Below are positions 61,816 to 64,000 of a DNA stretch of 64,000 nucleotides, piece by piece. The translations under genes and the position numbers were made by a program. Each line of letters begins with the position of its first letter. Within the stretch, counting starts at the first letter, position 1. The stretch comes from Haloarcula ordinaria (GTDB lineage: Archaea > Halobacteriota > Halobacteria > Halobacteriales > Haloarculaceae). The DNA is taken from the NCBI RefSeq assembly GCF_029338275.1, contig NZ_CP119789.1:2232001-2296000 (forward strand). Direction: 5' to 3'. The notes below the pieces were generated by a model that made no database searches, was not told the DNA's origin, and worked only from the letters and a program-made list of their open reading frames with translations.

Positions 61816-64000
61816 GTGAACCGCGCCGTCGTCGAGGGGACTGCGCTGGGCCTCCTGGCGGTCTCCGTGCTAGCGCTGTGGGTGCGTTCGCGCTGGCACG
61901 CGCGCCTCGAGAGCGACGGGGGCACGATCACCCGCGAGGGACTCCAGTACGAGGTCGACCGGGTGGGGTCCGAACTGTACCGGTGGCTGACGACGACGAA
62001 CCACCGGGACATCGGCCTGCTGTACATCGCCTTCGGCACCGTTGCGGGCCTGTGGGGCGGCGTCGACGCGATGATGCTCCGGACGGAACTGCTGACGCCG
62101 CCGGCGGACATCTGGACGCCGGAGACGTACAACGCGCTCTTTACCACCCACGGGCTGACGATGCTGATCTTCTTCGTCCTCCCCGTGTTCTACGGCATCG
62201 GGAACTACGTCCTCCCGCTGCTCATCGGCGCCGACGACATGGCCTTCCCGCGGGTCAACGCCGTCGGGTTCTGGATGCTCCCGCCGGCCCTCCTGATGGC
62301 CCGGATGGGGCTGCTGGTACAGGTCGGCGGACAGATTCTCTCCCTCTTTTTCCCGCCCGAGGCCATCGAGTTCTTCCTGACCGTCCGCGAGGTGAGCGTC
62401 GGGTGGACCCTCTATGCCCCGCTGTCGGTCCAGCAACCGAACCCCCAGATAGACCTGCTCCTGCTGGGACTGCACCTCTCGGGCATCGCGACGACGGTCG
62501 GGGCCATCAACTTCATCGCGACCATCGTCTACGAGCGTGAGGAGGGAGTCACCTGGGCGAACATGGACATTTTCTCGTGGAACATGCTCGTCACGAGCGG
62601 GCTGGTGCTGTTTGCCTTCCCGCTGCTGGGGAGCGCCCTGGTGATGCTCCTGTTGGACCGTAACCTCGGGACGACCTTCTTCGCGACGGAGGGTGGCGGC
62701 CCGATACTCTGGCAGCACCTGTTCTGGTTCTGGGGCCACCCCGAGGTGTACATCCTCTTCCTGCCGGCAGCGGGGCTGATGAGCACCATCCTCCCGAAGT
62801 TCGTCGGGCGCAAGCTCTTTGGCTACCAGTTCATCGTCTACTCGACGCTCGGCCTCGGCGTCCTCTCCTTTGGCGTCTGGGCCCACCACATGTTCACCAC
62901 CAGCGTCGACCCCCGGCTGAAGGCCTCGTTCATGGCCATCTCCATCGCCATCGCCGTCCCCAGCGCCATCAAGGTGTTCAACTGGATCACGACGATATGG
63001 GACGGGGACATCCGCCTGACCGCGCCCTTCATCCTCTGTGCGGGCGGCATATCCACGTTCATCATCGGTGGCGTGACCGGCGTCTTTCTCGCGGTCATCC
63101 CCGTCGACATCCTCTATCACGGGACATACTACGTCGTCGGGCACTTCCACCTCATCGTCGTCGGCATCATCCCGTTCCTGATGATCGCCGCGAGCTACTA
63201 CTGGTACCCGCTCATCACGGGCCGCTGGTACGACACTCGCCTGGCACGGTTCCAGGCCGTGCTGCTCATCTTCGGCTCCTTCGTCACCTTCGTCACGCTG
63301 ACGGTCATCGGCGGCCTGGGGTTCCCGCGCCGGCAGGCCGTCTACCCGCCAGAACTCCAGTTCGGTCAGCAGATAGCCACCATCGGCGCCTACGTCATCG
63401 GGCTGAGCGCCCTGCTGTGGCTCTACAACATGCTGGTGTCGTACTGGCAGGGCGACGTCGTGAAGACGACAGACCCCTGGGACCTGAAGGCGACGAACCA
63501 GTTCACCCGCGAGTGGCGGTGGTTCGAGCAGCGACTGGTCGAGAAGTACGACATCGAACCCACCGAACCGACGAGCACCCGCCGCTCGTACGCCCCCGAG
63601 GGCGAACCGAAGGGGTTCACCGAGGGCAGCGTGGGCAACGTCGCCCAGACAGTCACCCGGAACGCGGGGCTCGCAGCCATCGGTGGCTTCGTCGGCACCG
63701 TCCTCATGGCTGGGGGCCTGGGCACCGCCTGGCTCGTCGGCGTGCTCGACCCGGCGTCGTTCGGCGAAATCGCCGAGATAGTCGGACTGCCCGCCCGCCC
63801 GCTGTTCGGCGTCGTCCTCTTTCTCGTCGGTGGAACAGTCACCTGGCCGCTGCTGTTCCTTGCGTTCTCAGAGTACCTGCCGGGGCGGCTGCTGTTCGAG
63901 ACGGGGCTCGTGTTCGCCACGGTCATCTCGACGGGGTTCGCCGTCGCCTTCTACACGGGCCAGCAGGGCCTGGCGCTGGTGGGCTACCTGGGGTTCGTCC
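61816..64000 (+). CDS. coxA: cytochrome c oxidase subunit I, cut by right edge
   Basis: Subunit I holds the haem-copper oxygen-reducing centre. The frame starts at the GTG at 61816 and runs to the window end, 728 residues so far. Signatures of an A-type enzyme are TTNHRDIGLLYIAFG, the haem histidine in FTTHGLTMLIFF, the CuB/tyrosine site FWGHPEVYILFLPA, the CuB histidines in WAHHMFTTSVDP and the haem pair YYVVGHFHLIVVG. Twelve core helices end near residue 560. About 160 more residues with further helices follow, so it carries a C-terminal extension, possibly a fused small subunit or subunit III part. The first 70 residues before the core are also an extension. Confidence 0.95.
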   Translation, partial: MNRAVVEGTALGLLAVSVLALWVRSRWHARLESDGGTITREGLQYEVDRVGSELYRWLTTTNHRDIGLLYIAFGTVAGLWGGVDAMMLRTELLTPPADIWTPETYNALFTTHGLTMLIFFVLPVFYGIGNYVLPLLIGADDMAFPRVNAVGFWMLPPALLMARMGLLVQVGGQILSLFFPPEAIEFFLTVREVSVGWTLYAPLSVQQPNPQIDLLLLGLHLSGIATTVGAINFIATIVYEREEGVTWANMDIFSWNMLVTSGLVLFAFPLLGSALVMLLLDRNLGTTFFATEGGGPILWQHLFWFWGHPEVYILFLPAAGLMSTILPKFVGRKLFGYQFIVYSTLGLGVLSFGVWAHHMFTTSVDPRLKASFMAISIAIAVPSAIKVFNWITTIWDGDIRLTAPFILCAGGISTFIIGGVTGVFLAVIPVDILYHGTYYVVGHFHLIVVGIIPFLMIAASYYWYPLITGRWYDTRLARFQAVLLIFGSFVTFVTLTVIGGLGFPRRQAVYPPELQFGQQIATIGAYVIGLSALLWLYNMLVSYWQGDVVKTTDPWDLKATNQFTREWRWFEQRLVEKYDIEPTEPTSTRRSYAPEGEPKGFTEGSVGNVAQTVTRNAGLAAIGGFVGTVLMAGGLGTAWLVGVLDPASFGEIAEIVGLPARPLFGVVLFLVGGTVTWPLLFLAFSEYLPGRLLFETGLVFATVISTGFAVAFYTGQQGLALVGYLGFV

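Overview
This window is chromosomal DNA from a haloarchaeon (class Halobacteria). It is GC-rich, its proteins are strongly acidic, and many promoters carry an archaeal TATA box placed so that the message starts at or close to the start codon. The gene content fits: archaeal TyrRS, topoisomerase VI beside a bacterial-type gyrase, halocyanin, TatA, an ATP-dependent archaeal DNA ligase, ADP/GDP-forming succinyl-CoA ligase, archaeal pilus ATPase and platform genes, a B-type archaeal sirtuin, a DtxR-type regulator, and two tRNA genes without encoded CCA. The genus cannot be fixed from the sequence alone.

Layout. Positions 1-2600 are accessory in character: a gene start running off the left edge, two small membrane proteins, a UPF0175/DUF3368 toxin-antitoxin pair whose PIN toxin is frameshifted, a 20-bp direct repeat on either side of that pair, and a non-coding stretch with four tetraloop hairpins. 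Positions 2600-11300 are mostly housekeeping: a flavin reductase, a 2-hydroxyacid dehydrogenase, aspartate-semialdehyde dehydrogenase, TyrRS, a Trm9-like methyltransferase next to tRNA-Gly(UCC), an HD protein, a 1-Cys peroxiredoxin, TatA and tRNA-Arg(CCU). Positions 11300-13300 look rearranged: two partial copies of the tRNA-Arg 3' end, a truncated halocyanin, an HTH regulator and an intact halocyanin lipoprotein.

Positions 13300-26800 hold an iron-sulfur photolyase, a UbiB-type kinase, a manganese-type module (DtxR regulator overlapping a GDT1 transporter, with a perfect palindrome at its promoter), a 49-residue membrane microprotein, a glucose/sorbosone dehydrogenase-like lipoprotein, several membrane proteins, a DJ-1/PfpI protein, a HAD phosphatase, tandem DUF2071 genes and a macro-domain protein coupled to a zinc-binding protein. 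Positions 26900-38000 hold an aldo/keto reductase, a three-gene ABC-2 exporter whose central permease is fused to a PrsW-like intramembrane protease, a soluble histidine kinase, sucCD, a VIT-family pseudogene and a sirtuin sharing a bidirectional TATA box with a small membrane protein.

Positions 38600-42700 encode a two-gene pilus motor and platform; no pilin is visible nearby. Positions 42700-53400 are a DNA-metabolism block: ligase, then top6A-top6B and gyrB-gyrA transcribed divergently from a 266-bp control region containing a 14-bp alternating purine-pyrimidine palindrome next to the gyrB TATA box. The right end carries glycerophosphodiesterase, arginase, a sugar-nucleotide epimerase, an HTH regulator, a type II NADH dehydrogenase-like protein, a nucleoside-salvage cluster (udp-cdd-phosphosugar mutase), and divergent cytochrome oxidase subunits II and I, the latter cut by the window edge.
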